Shown here: positions 24,410-32,774 of the stretch, piece after piece | Position numbering within the stretch: the first letter of the stretch is position 1 | Layout: each line of letters opens with the position of its first letter | Assembly (NCBI RefSeq): GCF_019396345.1 | Contig: NZ_JAHKRM010000005.1 | Span: 212,630 to 276,629 of the forward strand | Source: Nonomuraea guangzhouensis | Lineage (GTDB): Bacteria > Actinomycetota > Actinomycetes > Streptosporangiales > Streptosporangiaceae | DNA length: 64,000 nucleotides | Reading direction: 5' to 3' | Translations under genes and position numbers: made by a program | Notes under the pieces: model-generated | What the model was told of the DNA's origin: nothing | What the model saw: the letters and a program-made list of their open reading frames with translations, nothing else | Database searches by the model: none

Positions 24410-25426
24410 TCACGTGAAGAGGAAGCCTGCTCGAAGCGGGTCGTGTGGATCGATGGTCCACTCGGCGGTGCCGGTGACGTAGGCCCGGCCGGTGATGCGG
24501 CTGCGTACGCCGTCGAAGGCGCCGACCTGGACTTTCTCGACGGGCACCGAGGTGAAGGTCTCGCCGGTGATGCTCTCGTGCACCAGGGGCTCGCCCATCC
24601 GCAACCGGCCGCGGGCCACCAGCGCGGCGGTGCGGGCGGCGGTGCCGGTGCCGCAGGGAGAGCGGTCGGCGCCACCGGGCCGGATCACGACCGAGCAGAG
24701 GTTCGTCGCATCGGCGCGCCGAGGTGGCCCGATGAACTGGACGTGGGTGACTCCGTGGATTCCGTCAAGCGTGGGATGCACGACGTCCACGGTTTCGTTG
24801 ATGACGTCCCTGAGCGTTTCGGCGAGGAGGATGCGCTTGCCGACCCTGGGCTCGGTGAGATCGAGTCCGACCGAGTCCGCGTCGACGATGGCGTAGAAGT
24901 TGCCGCCCCAGGCGATGTCGACCGTCACCGTGCCGGCGCCGGGCAGCTCGACGGGCACATCCCGTGCGTAGAGGAACGAGGGCGTCGACACGAACGAGAC
25001 CTCGGTCACGCGGCCGTCCTTCCATTCGGCGGCCGTCTCCACCAAGCCGGCCGGGGTGTCCAGCACGACGTTCGTGACCGGCTCGACGACAGGGAGCACG
25101 CCGTGCTGGAGCAGCACGGTGACCAGGCCGATCGTGTCGTGGCCGCACATCGGCAGGTGCCCGCTCGCCTCGATGTAGAGCACGCCGACGTCCGCGCGTG
25201 GGTCGCACGGCTCGAGAACGAGGCACCCGGACATCACGGAGTGGCCGCGCGGTTCGTACATGAGCGAGGTCCGGATCCAGTCATACCGGGCCGCGAGGTC
25301 GTGCATGCGCTCGAGCATGGTGTCGCCTTCGAGGGCGGGAACGCCGGACAGCACGGTGCGGGTGGGGTTGCCGGCCGTGTGGGACTCGATGGTCCGGAAT
25401 ACGTGTGGACGGATGGGTGCGGTCAT
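24410..25426 (-). CDS. Proline racemase / 4-hydroxyproline 2-epimerase family (Cys/Cys type)
   Basis: This 338-residue soluble enzyme has the two catalytic bases of the family: Cys94 in HLPMCGHDTIG and Cys258 in DRSPCGTGTAAR. Cys at both sites marks epimerases/racemases rather than trans-3-hydroxyproline dehydratases, which carry Thr at the first site. With a DadA-like dehydrogenase and a DapA-family deaminase encoded across the divergent promoter, the likely reaction is trans-4-hydroxy-L-proline to cis-4-hydroxy-D-proline. Proline racemisation cannot be excluded. The ATG has AGAGG 7 nt upstream. It follows the second racemase gene by 22 bp. Confidence 0.88.
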   Translation of the reverse strand: MTAPIRPHVFRTIESHTAGNPTRTVLSGVPALEGDTMLERMHDLAARYDWIRTSLMYEPRGHSVMSGCLVLEPCDPRADVGVLYIEASGHLPMCGHDTIGLVTVLLQHGVLPVVEPVTNVVLDTPAGLVETAAEWKDGRVTEVSFVSTPSFLYARDVPVELPGAGTVTVDIAWGGNFYAIVDADSVGLDLTEPRVGKRILLAETLRDVINETVDVVHPTLDGIHGVTHVQFIGPPRRADATNLCSVVIRPGGADRSPCGTGTAARTAALVARGRLRMGEPLVHESITGETFTSVPVEKVQVGAFDGVRSRITGRAYVTGTAEWTIDPHDPLRAGFLFT

Positions 25427-25448
25427 GAAAAATCCTCTTCTCTGATGT

Positions 25449-26516
25449 TCAGAAGGACGTGGTTCCCCACACGTCGCCCACGGTGTAGCCGCGCGGGAAC
25501 GGGTCGTCGGGGTGAAGGATGTGCTGGTTGATCCCGGTTATCCAGGCGCGCCCCTTGATCGACGGGATCACGGCCTCGTGCCCGGCCACCTGTACGCGCT
25601 GGTGCAGCATGCCTTCGAAGGTCGTGCCCAGCACGCCTTGGTGGATGAAGGGGACGTTGAGCGCGAGGTCGCCTCGTGCGTGGAGGCAGGCCATGCGGGC
25701 CGAGGTTCCCGTTCCGCACGGCGAGCGGTCGAGAGCGCCTCGCCAGGTCTCCGGCCGCTCGGGGTCGAGGTCCCCATTGGGCAGGATGACGCTGTTGCGC
25801 GCGGACACGCCTGGCTCGTCGGCCGGGCCGTGGAGCATCGCCAGGGATATCTGATCGATGTTCGCGTCGTCGGGATGGCGTACCGGGATCTGGGCTCGCG
25901 CCGCGGCCAGCAGCGCCGCCCCCGCTCTGACGATCGCGGGCGCGTTGTCCGCGCCCAGTTCGACACCCATGGCCGCGGCCGGCGCCTGGACGTAGAACTG
26001 CCCGCCGAAGGCCACGTCGGCAAGGACAGAGCCGTACTCGGGCACCTTGATCGGCGTGTCGAGGGCGACGACCCACGAGGGCACGTTTCTCACCTGGACG
26101 GTTCGCACCTTGCCGCCTGCGACCACGGCGGTCGCCTCGACCAGGCCGACCGCGGTGTCGATCCGCACGACCGTCTCCGGGCTGCGCATGGGCAACGCAC
26201 CGGTTTCGAGCAGGGCGGTCACGGCGCACATCGTGTTGCTGCCGGACATGGGCCGGAATCCCCCGTGCTCAAGGATGATCAGTGCGACATCGGCCGCGGG
26301 CGTGACGGGTGGCAGCACGAGGACGGCGCACATGGCCGGGTGACCTCGGGGTTCGCGTAGGAGCAACGTCCGCAGATCGTCGAGATTCTCCGTGCACCAG
26401 CGCAGTCGCTCGGACATGGTGGCGCCGCGCACCTGGAGATGACCGCCCAGCAGGACGCGGCCGGGCTCGCCTTCCGCGTGCACGTCTACCGAGGTGATGA
26501 TGCGCGTTCCGTCCAC
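25449..26516 (-). CDS. Proline racemase family enzyme, Ser/Cys variant
   Basis: This 355-residue paralogue of the downstream racemase keeps the second catalytic Cys (Cys267 in DRSPCGTGTSAR), but the first site is Ser91 in FRPMSGSNTMC instead of MCGH. Ser at this site occurs in a branch of the superfamily with altered chemistry (epimerisation plus dehydration reported for some members). The residue after the Gly is also changed from His to Ser. It may act on a related imino acid such as 3-hydroxyproline, or be the partner subunit. GTG start at 26516, with GGAGG 7 nt upstream. It is the first gene of the leftward operon from the shared operator region. Confidence 0.85.
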   Translation of the reverse strand: MDGTRIITSVDVHAEGEPGRVLLGGHLQVRGATMSERLRWCTENLDDLRTLLLREPRGHPAMCAVLVLPPVTPAADVALIILEHGGFRPMSGSNTMCAVTALLETGALPMRSPETVVRIDTAVGLVEATAVVAGGKVRTVQVRNVPSWVVALDTPIKVPEYGSVLADVAFGGQFYVQAPAAAMGVELGADNAPAIVRAGAALLAAARAQIPVRHPDDANIDQISLAMLHGPADEPGVSARNSVILPNGDLDPERPETWRGALDRSPCGTGTSARMACLHARGDLALNVPFIHQGVLGTTFEGMLHQRVQVAGHEAVIPSIKGRAWITGINQHILHPDDPFPRGYTVGDVWGTTSF

Positions 26517-26610
26517 GCGGCGGCCTCCAGGCGTCCGATCGCTCGCTCGATCGCGAAAAGGTTCTCAAAGGCCCCTTGACACGGCAGAGGGACGCTTCCA
26601 AGCTTTCACA

Positions 26611-26639
26611 TTAATGCAGATCGTCTGACGATCTACAAT
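26611..26639 (+). promoter_or_regulatory. Promoter of the importer operon with embedded GntR operator
   Basis: TACAAT (26634-26639) is a good -10, with TTAATG (26611-26616) 17 bp upstream as a weak -35. The spacer and first -10 base are a perfect 17-bp palindrome, AGATCGTCTGACGATCT (26618-26634). Its core TCGTCTGACGA fits the FCD-GntR consensus TNGTNNNACNA. It lies in the 165-bp divergent region between racemase 2 and the importer gene, where one bound dimer could silence both directions. The likely protein is the GntR regulator at 31286. Confidence 0.85.
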
Positions 26640-26681
26640 CCCCGAAGGCAAGAAGCCTTGGGCTGCCCCCAGGAGGTCACC

Positions 26682-27524
26682 ATGACCAAAACCACGAAAT
26701 ATGTCCTGGCCGTCCTAGCCGTCACCGTCATCGCGCTCGTCGGCGGCTATGTCGGCGCGGGCTTCCGCGACAGCGGTAGCGCCGCCGCGGCGAGCGGCGG
26801 CGGGTCCTGGATGGAAGCGGTCAAGAGCCGTGGTGAGCTCCGCGTCGGCGTCGCCATCGCACCACCGATGACCGTGCGCCAGGGTGACGTGCTCGGAGGG
26901 CCCAACCTGATTCCGCTGGAGCATCTGGCCAAGGCGCTGGGGGTCAAGCTGACGCCGGTGTCCGCCGACTGGGACAACATCGTGGCCGGGCTCCAGGCCG
27001 GCCGTTACGACGCGGCCGCCAACCTCGACTCCACCTTGGCGCGCGCCAAGGCGATCCAGTTCTCCGACCCCGTCTACGAGTACCAAGGCGTCTTCGTGGT
27101 CAAGGCGGACTCCGCTCAGAAGACCGCGAAGCAGATCATCGACTCCGGCCAGCCGGTGGCCGTCGCCCAGGGGACGGCCCCGGGGGCGGCCGTCGCCGAG
27201 GCCGGCGCCAAGACGCTCGCGCTGAACGACTACACGAACACGCTTCAGGCCGTTCAGGCCGGCCGAGCCGTTGCCGCGTTCGCCGATCTGCCGACCGCCG
27301 AGTCGCAGGTGCAGACCGACACGTCGTACAAGATCGTGGTGCCCGAGCCGTCCATCTACGAGGCCGGCGCCGGCTACGGGCTGCCCAACGACATCGACGC
27401 GCGCTCACTTCAACTGATCAACATCGGCATCGCGAACGCCCGCATGAGCGGTGAGCTCGACCGCGCGTACGCCAAGCAGCACTACGTCCCCATCGACCAG
27501 CTCGGCGACCTGCGGAAGAAGTAG
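26682..27524 (+). CDS. Polar amino-acid ABC transporter substrate-binding protein
   Basis: This 280-residue exported receptor has an N-terminal hydrophobic anchor or signal (YVLAVLAVTVIALVGGYVGA) without a lipobox Cys, so it is probably held by an uncleaved helix or secreted. The SBP_bac_3 fold follows: GELRVGVAIAPPMTV near the start, NIVAGLQAGRYDAAANLDSTLARAKAIQFSDP, and a C-terminal lobe with AGYGLPNDID. The LQAGRYDA and TLARAKAIQFS segments are the family's amino-acid site region. AGGAGG precedes the ATG by 5 nt. It leads the rightward operon and is inferred to bind hydroxyproline or a related imino acid. Confidence 0.88.
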   Translation: MTKTTKYVLAVLAVTVIALVGGYVGAGFRDSGSAAAASGGGSWMEAVKSRGELRVGVAIAPPMTVRQGDVLGGPNLIPLEHLAKALGVKLTPVSADWDNIVAGLQAGRYDAAANLDSTLARAKAIQFSDPVYEYQGVFVVKADSAQKTAKQIIDSGQPVAVAQGTAPGAAVAEAGAKTLALNDYTNTLQAVQAGRAVAAFADLPTAESQVQTDTSYKIVVPEPSIYEAGAGYGLPNDIDARSLQLINIGIANARMSGELDRAYAKQHYVPIDQLGDLRKK

Positions 27525-27527
27525 ATC

Positions 27528-28253
27528 ATGTTCGATTACCACTTCGACTGGGGTGTGGTGGGCACCGCCTGGCCCCATCTCCTCAGCGGCCTGGGCATCA
27601 CCCTCCAGCTCGCGGGCATCACCATCGTGCTCAGCATGATCCTCGCGATACCCGTCGCCGTCGCCCGGATGGCCACCATCGAGATCATCCGGTGGGTCGC
27701 ACAGATCTACATCGAGATCTTCCGCTGCACGCCCATGCTCGTCCAGCTGTTCTGGATCTTCTACGCGCTGCCCGTGCTGACGGGTATCACGCTGCCCGGC
27801 TACGCCTCGGCGATCATCGCCCTCACCGCGAACCTGACCGCCTTCATGGCCGAGGCCTACCGCAGCGGCTTCCAGGCAGTCCCCGTCGAACAGATCGAAG
27901 CGGGCAAGATGCTGCGGCTGAACCGTTTTCAGCAGCTGCGCCACATCATCGTGCCGCAGGCGCTCCGGCAGCAGATCCCCGTGATCCTCTCGCTGAACAT
28001 CTCGATGTTCAAGGACACCGCCCTGGTGTCGACCATCGCCGTCGGCGACCTCATGTTCCAGGCGAACACCGCGACGACGGAGACCTACCGTGCCCTCGAA
28101 CTGTTCACGGTCGCGGCGCTGATCTACTTCTGCATCGCCTTCCCGGTATCCCTGCTCACCAGCTACCTCGAACGCCGGGGTCAGCTCGCCCGCGCCGGGC
28201 GCCCGTCCATGATCAAGCCTCGTAAGCCGCAGCTGGCAGGAGCCTCCTCATGA
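27528..28253 (+). CDS. Amino-acid ABC transporter permease (HisM/GlnP type)
   Basis: This 241-residue inner-membrane permease has about five helices. An N-terminal His3_perm region (LLSGLGITLQLAGITIVLS) is followed by TPMLVQLFWIFYALPVLTGI and the EAA loop AEAYRSGFQAVPVEQIEAGKMLRLNRFQQLRHIIVPQALR (read in two parts), which docks the ATPase. It is the only permease of the set, so it would work as a homodimer. The gene begins 3 bp after the substrate-binding protein stop and overlaps the ATPase start by 4 bp. Confidence 0.92.
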   Translation: MFDYHFDWGVVGTAWPHLLSGLGITLQLAGITIVLSMILAIPVAVARMATIEIIRWVAQIYIEIFRCTPMLVQLFWIFYALPVLTGITLPGYASAIIALTANLTAFMAEAYRSGFQAVPVEQIEAGKMLRLNRFQQLRHIIVPQALRQQIPVILSLNISMFKDTALVSTIAVGDLMFQANTATTETYRALELFTVAALIYFCIAFPVSLLTSYLERRGQLARAGRPSMIKPRKPQLAGASS

Positions 28254-29008
28254 CCCTCACGGTTCCCCTTGTCTCAGCGCGCAATCTGCGCAAGGAGTTT
28301 CATGGTCAACCGGTGCTGGACGGCGTCGACTTCGATGTCGCCTCCGGCGAGGTGAGCGTCATCATCGGCAAGAGCGGCTCCGGCAAGTCCACCTTGTTGC
28401 GGGTCATCGCCGGGCTCGAAGCACCCGAGGACGGTGACGTGACCATCGACGCGAAGCTGACGCTCTCCGGCGGAACCCGTACCGCCGACTGGAGCCATGG
28501 CGCCGCCATGGTCGGCATGGTGTTCCAGAGCTACACGCTCTGGCCCCACATGAACGTCCTGGACAACCTCGTCCTGGCACCGCGCAAGGTCCTCGGGCTG
28601 TCGGCCGGCGAGGCGAGAGAACGGGCCGAGGCCGCGCTCGACGAAGTCGGCATGGCACACCACATCACCAGCAGGTGCACCCAGCTCTCGGGCGGAGAAC
28701 GCCAACGGGTCGCCATCGCCCGCGCGCTGATGATGCGGCCGCGCGTGCTGCTGTGCGACGAGATCACCTCGGCACTCGATCCGCCGGTGGCCGCCGAGGT
28801 CCTGGGCGTGCTCGCCCGGCTCAAGCAGGAGGACGGCCTCGCGGTCGTGCTGGTCACGCACGACATGGCGTTCGCCTCCAAGGCCGCCGATCGGGTCGTG
28901 TTCTTCTCCCACGGCCGCATCGCGGTCGACGCGACTCCGGACGAAGCCTTCCACCACTGCGAAGACCCCGAGCTCAAGGCCTTCGTCGACGCAGTCCGAT
29001 TCCGCTGA
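28250..29008 (+). CDS. Amino-acid ABC transporter ATP-binding protein (GlnQ/HisP type)
   Basis: This 252-residue ATPase has Walker A GKSGSGKST, Q-loop VFQSYTLWPHMNVLDN, signature LSGGERQRVAIARAL, Walker B VLLCDEITSALDPP and H-loop LVTHDM. The order and the VFQSY.LWPHM.. segment match polar amino-acid importers. It differs from relatives in its short insertion TLSGGTRTADWSHG before the Q-loop. It overlaps the permease by 4 bp (ATGA) and is followed by the DapA-family gene after 28 bp. It completes the single importer of the catabolic island. Confidence 0.93.
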   Translation: MTLTVPLVSARNLRKEFHGQPVLDGVDFDVASGEVSVIIGKSGSGKSTLLRVIAGLEAPEDGDVTIDAKLTLSGGTRTADWSHGAAMVGMVFQSYTLWPHMNVLDNLVLAPRKVLGLSAGEARERAEAALDEVGMAHHITSRCTQLSGGERQRVAIARALMMRPRVLLCDEITSALDPPVAAEVLGVLARLKQEDGLAVVLVTHDMAFASKAADRVVFFSHGRIAVDATPDEAFHHCEDPELKAFVDAVRFR

Positions 29009-29036
29009 ACCCACAGAATCCAGGAGACAACACCGC

Positions 29037-29933
29037 ATGTCTGAGAAGGACCCGCTCACCGGCATCCTCGTCGCCCTCGTCACCCCGTTCACGCCCGACG
29101 GCGCGGACATCGACGCCGACGCGCTGCGCAGGCATATCGACAGGTTGATCGACGCCGGCGTCCACGGCCTGGTGCCGGGTGGGAGCACGGGTGAGTTCAC
29201 GGCGTTGACGCTCGCCGAGCGCAAGGAGCTCACCGAGATCTGCGTCAAGGCCGCCGACGGGCGCGTGCCGGTCATCGCCGGCACCGGCGCCCTGTCGACC
29301 GCCGAAGCCGTCGAGCTCAGCGCGCACGCGGCCGAGGTCGGAGCCCGCGCGCTCATGATCGTCCCGCCGTTCTACGACGCGCCCGATCTGGCGCAGCTGC
29401 GCGGCTACCTCAAGGCCGTGTACGACGCGTCGGGCCTGCCCATCGTGTACTACAACATCCCGTCCGCCACGGGTGTGAACCTCACCGCCGGCCAGATCGC
29501 CGAGCTCGGTGACATCGAAGGGGTGGAGTACCTCAAGGACACCTCCGGGGACGCCGTCGCGCTCAGCGAGCTGCTCCTGGCCCACACCGACCGCATCACG
29601 GCGTTCAACGGATGGGACACGCTCACCTTCTTCGGACTCGTCAGCGGGGCCACCGGTTCGGTCTGGGGCGCCACCAACGTCATTCCGGAGCTGTCGATGC
29701 GGCTGTGGGACGCCGTCGCGGTCCGTGGCGACCTGGCCGAGGGACGCCGCCTGTGGGAGAAGATCTGGCCCATCTGCGACTTCCTCGAGGCACACAACTA
29801 CGCGGCGGCCATCAAGACCGGCATGGAACTGACCGGCCACCCCGCGGGGCCGGTCCGCGAGCCGTTCGCCCTGCTCGACGAGACCGCGCGGGCCGAGTTC
29901 AGCCGGCTGCTCACCGCCGCGGGCGTACTGTGA
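29037..29933 (+). CDS. DapA-family lyase, probable pyrroline-4-hydroxy-2-carboxylate deaminase
   Basis: This 298-residue TIM-barrel enzyme belongs to the N-acetylneuraminate lyase/DapA superfamily. It has GGSTGE at 48-53 (carboxylate binding), the Tyr in VYYNIPS near 139, and Schiff-base Lys167 in VEYLKDTSGD. In hydroxyproline clusters a DapA homologue deaminates and dehydrates delta1-pyrroline-4-hydroxy-2-carboxylate to alpha-ketoglutarate semialdehyde. The epimerase and DadA-like neighbours support that role over lysine biosynthesis. Other 2-keto-acid lyase activities in this superfamily remain possible. AGGAG lies upstream of the ATG. Confidence 0.85.
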   Translation: MSEKDPLTGILVALVTPFTPDGADIDADALRRHIDRLIDAGVHGLVPGGSTGEFTALTLAERKELTEICVKAADGRVPVIAGTGALSTAEAVELSAHAAEVGARALMIVPPFYDAPDLAQLRGYLKAVYDASGLPIVYYNIPSATGVNLTAGQIAELGDIEGVEYLKDTSGDAVALSELLLAHTDRITAFNGWDTLTFFGLVSGATGSVWGATNVIPELSMRLWDAVAVRGDLAEGRRLWEKIWPICDFLEAHNYAAAIKTGMELTGHPAGPVREPFALLDETARAEFSRLLTAAGVL

Positions 29934-29961
29934 GCAGCGCCTTCTTCGTCGGAGGAGTCAC

Positions 29962-31218
29962 GTGAGGATCGTCGTGGTCGGCGCCGGGGTCGTCGGGCTG
30001 GCCTGCGCGTACGAGCTGGTGCGGGACGGCCATGACGTGGTCGTCCTCGACCGCGGGCCGGCCGGAGCCGCAGCCTCGCACGGGAACGCGGCCAAGATCG
30101 CCCTCGCCGAGACCGGTCCCGTCCCGGCGCCCGGCATGGTCGTCCAAGGACTGAAGTGGATGCTGCGAGCCGACAGCCCGCTCTACATCAAACCGTCGTT
30201 GTCGCCCGGCTTCATCCGGTTCATGGTGCGGATGGCTCGTCACTGCACCGAGGACAGGTTCCGCGCCGGCCTGGCGCTGCATCTCCGGCTGGCCTCCACC
30301 GCCGACGACCTGCTCGACGAGTGGCGAGCGGCGGGGCTGGAATTCGAGATGCATCGGCGAGGCGTCCTGCTCGCCTATGAGAGCACGCGTCTCTTCCAGG
30401 ACCGTCTGCGCTACCAGGACGTGTTCTCGGGGCATGGCGAAGAGGTCGAGGTGCTGGACGTCGACGGTGTCCACCGGGTGGAGCCGGCGCTGTCCGACCG
30501 GGTTCGGCACGGCCTGTTCTACGCGCGGGACCGGCAGATCGAGCCCGACTCGCTCACCTCGACACTGGCTGGCTACGTGCGCAAGCACGGAGGAGAGGTC
30601 CGGGAGAACGCCGAGGTGCGTGCGTTCGACAGCGGAGCGGCCGGCGTCCACGGTGTCGTGACCGCTGACGAGCGGCTGCCCTGCGACGCGGTCGTCCTCG
30701 CCGCCGGGGTCTGGAGCGGGCCACTGTCGAGGCGGCTGGGCAACCCCCTGCCGATCCGCCCCGGCAAGGGCTACAGCCTGGACTACACGCCACCGCCTGT
30801 CACGCTGCGGACCTCCTTGACGCTCGAGGACGCCCACGTCGCCGTCACGCCCCTGGACGGAATGCTGCGGCTGGCCGGAACCATGGAGTTCTCCGGAATC
30901 GACGAACGGGTGAACGGCACCCGGATCGAGGCGATCAAGCGCGCCGCGAGCACGGCGTTCCGGGACTGGGACCCCGCGGCTCCGCATCGGACGCCCTGGG
31001 CCGGCCTGCGCCCCATGACGCCGGACGGCCTGCCGATCGTGGGGCGGCTGTACGAGGGCGGAAACGTCTGGGTCGCCTCAGGGCACGGCATGCTCGGGCT
31101 GACCCTGGCGCCGAGCACCGCGCGCATGATCCAGCGACTGGTCAGAGGTGAGGCCGAGGAGGACCCGCTCATCAGTCCCCGCCGTTTCCAGCGGGCTTCG
31201 TACCGGTCAAGGCGCTGA
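29962..31218 (+). CDS. DadA-like FAD-dependent D-amino-acid (D-hydroxyproline) dehydrogenase
   Basis: This 418-residue flavoenzyme of the DAO family opens with the Rossmann motif MRIVVVGAGVVGLACAYELVRDGHDVVVLD in two parts (GxGxxG at 8-13). SHGNAAKIALAE is the DadA-type FAD contact after strand 2. The C-terminal half contains TPDGLPIVGRL and WVASGHGMLGLTLAPSTARMI, the typical FAD-closing segment. In this operon it would oxidise cis-4-hydroxy-D-proline to pyrroline-4-hydroxy-2-carboxylate, passing electrons to the respiratory chain. It begins 28 bp after the DapA-family gene with GGAG upstream. Confidence 0.88.
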   Translation: MRIVVVGAGVVGLACAYELVRDGHDVVVLDRGPAGAAASHGNAAKIALAETGPVPAPGMVVQGLKWMLRADSPLYIKPSLSPGFIRFMVRMARHCTEDRFRAGLALHLRLASTADDLLDEWRAAGLEFEMHRRGVLLAYESTRLFQDRLRYQDVFSGHGEEVEVLDVDGVHRVEPALSDRVRHGLFYARDRQIEPDSLTSTLAGYVRKHGGEVRENAEVRAFDSGAAGVHGVVTADERLPCDAVVLAAGVWSGPLSRRLGNPLPIRPGKGYSLDYTPPPVTLRTSLTLEDAHVAVTPLDGMLRLAGTMEFSGIDERVNGTRIEAIKRAASTAFRDWDPAAPHRTPWAGLRPMTPDGLPIVGRLYEGGNVWVASGHGMLGLTLAPSTARMIQRLVRGEAEEDPLISPRRFQRASYRSRR

Positions 31219-31285
31219 CGAGCGGACTCTGACGGCACTGCCGATCTGCGACACTGAATGCTAAAAGACGAAGGCGGGCGGGAGA

Positions 31286-31981
31286 ATGACGACCGAACGG
31301 GCGAGCGAATCGGCACTGGCACCGGTCAGCAATGCCACGAGGCGGGAAGTCGTCGTGGACGCGATTCGTCGCGCCTTGCTGTCGGGCGAGCTCGTACCCG
31401 GGCAACGCGTCAAGGAAGCCCCGCTCGCCGACGCGCTGGGAGTCAGCAGGCCCACCATCCGTGAGGCGATCCACCAGCTGATTCATGAGGGCTCCCTGGT
31501 GCAGGAGCCCTACAAAGGCATTCGCGTCGCCAAGCCCAGTCCGCAGGACCTCCTCGGTGTGGCGGAGGTCCGCGTGGCGCTGGAGACCCTCGCCGCCCTC
31601 AATCTCGCCAAGAATCCGGATGGGGAGGGCATGACGCGGCTGCGCCAGGCCCTCCAGACCCATCTCGACGCGCTCGACTCCGGTGACGTCGTCAAGGCCG
31701 ACCTGACGCATCTCGAACTGCACCGCACCTTGTGGGAGGGGGCGGAAAACCCGATGCTGACGCGGATCTGGCCCTTGGTGGAGTCCCAGATCCGCATGGC
31801 GATGTCCCTCGACCAGGCGACCCGGTCCGACCCGGCGCGAGACGCCGACCTGCACGTACGGCTCGTCGACGTGATCGCCTCCGGCGACGAGGACCGGATC
31901 GTCGCCGAGGTCCGCGAGCACATCGCCAGAAGCGCCAACGAGGTCGTCAAGCTGATCGAACGCCAGCCCGGCCAACTCTGA
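31286..31981 (+). CDS. GntR-family transcriptional regulator (FCD/FadR subfamily)
   Basis: This 231-residue regulator has an N-terminal winged helix at about 18-85 (VVDAIRRALLSGELVPGQRV, LADALGVSRPTIREAIHQL, EGSLVQEPYKGIRV). A C-terminal FCD ligand domain follows, with metal-site-like residues LTHLELHRTLWEGAENPML and RDADLHVRLVDVIASGD plus the later EHIARS. FCD regulators bind TNGTNNNACNA palindromes. The perfect one at 26618-26634 lies within this island's divergent promoter, so this is very probably its repressor, released by a pathway acid. It lies 67 bp downstream of the dehydrogenase on the same strand. Confidence 0.92.
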   Translation: MTTERASESALAPVSNATRREVVVDAIRRALLSGELVPGQRVKEAPLADALGVSRPTIREAIHQLIHEGSLVQEPYKGIRVAKPSPQDLLGVAEVRVALETLAALNLAKNPDGEGMTRLRQALQTHLDALDSGDVVKADLTHLELHRTLWEGAENPMLTRIWPLVESQIRMAMSLDQATRSDPARDADLHVRLVDVIASGDEDRIVAEVREHIARSANEVVKLIERQPGQL

Positions 31982-31988
31982 GCCGCTT

Positions 31989-32281
31989 TCAGGAATGGGT
32001 CGGCATCGCGAACTCCGTGCGTACCTGGCTGTCGTTGGGCCAGCGGGTGGTGGCGGTCTTGTAGCGGGTGTAGAAGCGCACACCTTCGGGGCCGTGGATG
32101 TGGTGGTCACCGAACAACGACCGCTTCCAGCCACCGAACTCATGGTCGTTGACCAGCCGCACCGCCTCGGTGAACGACTGAGCGCGCACCATCGACAGCA
32201 CCGGACCGAAGATCTCCTCGCGGTAGACCCGCATGTCCGGGGTGACGTGGTCGAAGAGTGAGCCGCCGAGGAAGAACCCGC
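31989..32281 (-). pseudogene. 3' fragment of an MmsA-like aldehyde dehydrogenase
   Basis: About 97 C-terminal codons of a gene that should be near 500 remain. Readable blocks are [43 protein letters not shown] and [19 protein letters not shown]. The last two are characteristic of methylmalonate-semialdehyde dehydrogenase (CoA-acylating). Homology stops abruptly at about 32281 where LysE-like sequence begins on the other strand. The catalytic Cys and NAD site are gone, so it is dead. It may have supplied the missing last (semialdehyde) step of the adjacent pathway, or a valine/myo-inositol step. Confidence 0.85.
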
Positions 32282-32764
32282 CTGCCGGCGGTGGGCGGGC
32301 TGCTGGCCGGGCATCTGGCGGCCACCGCGCTGGTGGCGCGCTCGCCGCTGGTGATGACCGTGCTGACCGTGGCGGGCGCGGCCTATCTGGTCTGGCTGGG
32401 GATCGGCACGCTGGTTCGCCCTTCGGCGCCGCAGGCCGGTGCGGAGCAAGCCGCCGGCTCGTGGGCGCGGCAGGTGGTGAAAGGGGCAGGGATCAGCGGG
32501 CTGAACCCGAAGTTGTTCCTGCTGTTCCTGGCGCTGCTGCCGCAGTTCACCGACCCGGACGCCCGTTGGCCGCTCGCGGTGCAGATCGTGGCGCTGGGCC
32601 TGGTGCACGTGGCCAGCTGTGCCGTGGTCTACACCGGGGTGGGCACGGGAGCGCGCCGGGTGCTGCGGACGCGGCCCGCCGCGGCCCGGATGGTGAGCCG
32701 CTTCTCCGGCGCGGCGATGGTGGTGATCGGCGTGGTGCTGCTGGTGGAGCAGCTTGTCAGGTAG
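32282..32764 (+). pseudogene. LysE/RhtB-family exporter lacking its N-terminus
   Basis: The frame reads from [19 protein letters not shown] to the stop, covering about 160 C-terminal residues of a family of about 205. The first helix and its conserved SPGP-type motif are missing. [32 protein letters not shown] and the final helix are intact. A GTG at 32258 could open a short product, but it reads through the antisense of the aldehyde dehydrogenase fragment and has no ribosome site. The 5' parts of this gene and of the opposing dehydrogenase were apparently lost in one deletion. Confidence 0.8.
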
Positions 32765-32774
32765 TGGCAGATAT

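Noticed and set aside
24410..26516. Racemase genes as trans-3-hydroxyproline dehydratases
   Set aside because: Neither has Thr at the first catalytic position; one is Cys/Cys and the other Ser/Cys.
26576..26581. TTGACA upstream of the importer operon
   Set aside because: No -10 at proper spacing; the nearer TTAATG/TACAAT pair with the operator in its spacer is a better promoter.
31989..32281. Aldehyde-dehydrogenase fragment as alpha-ketoglutarate-semialdehyde dehydrogenase
   Set aside because: The surviving C-terminal motifs are those of the CoA-acylating MmsA group, so the hydroxyproline role is only a possibility.
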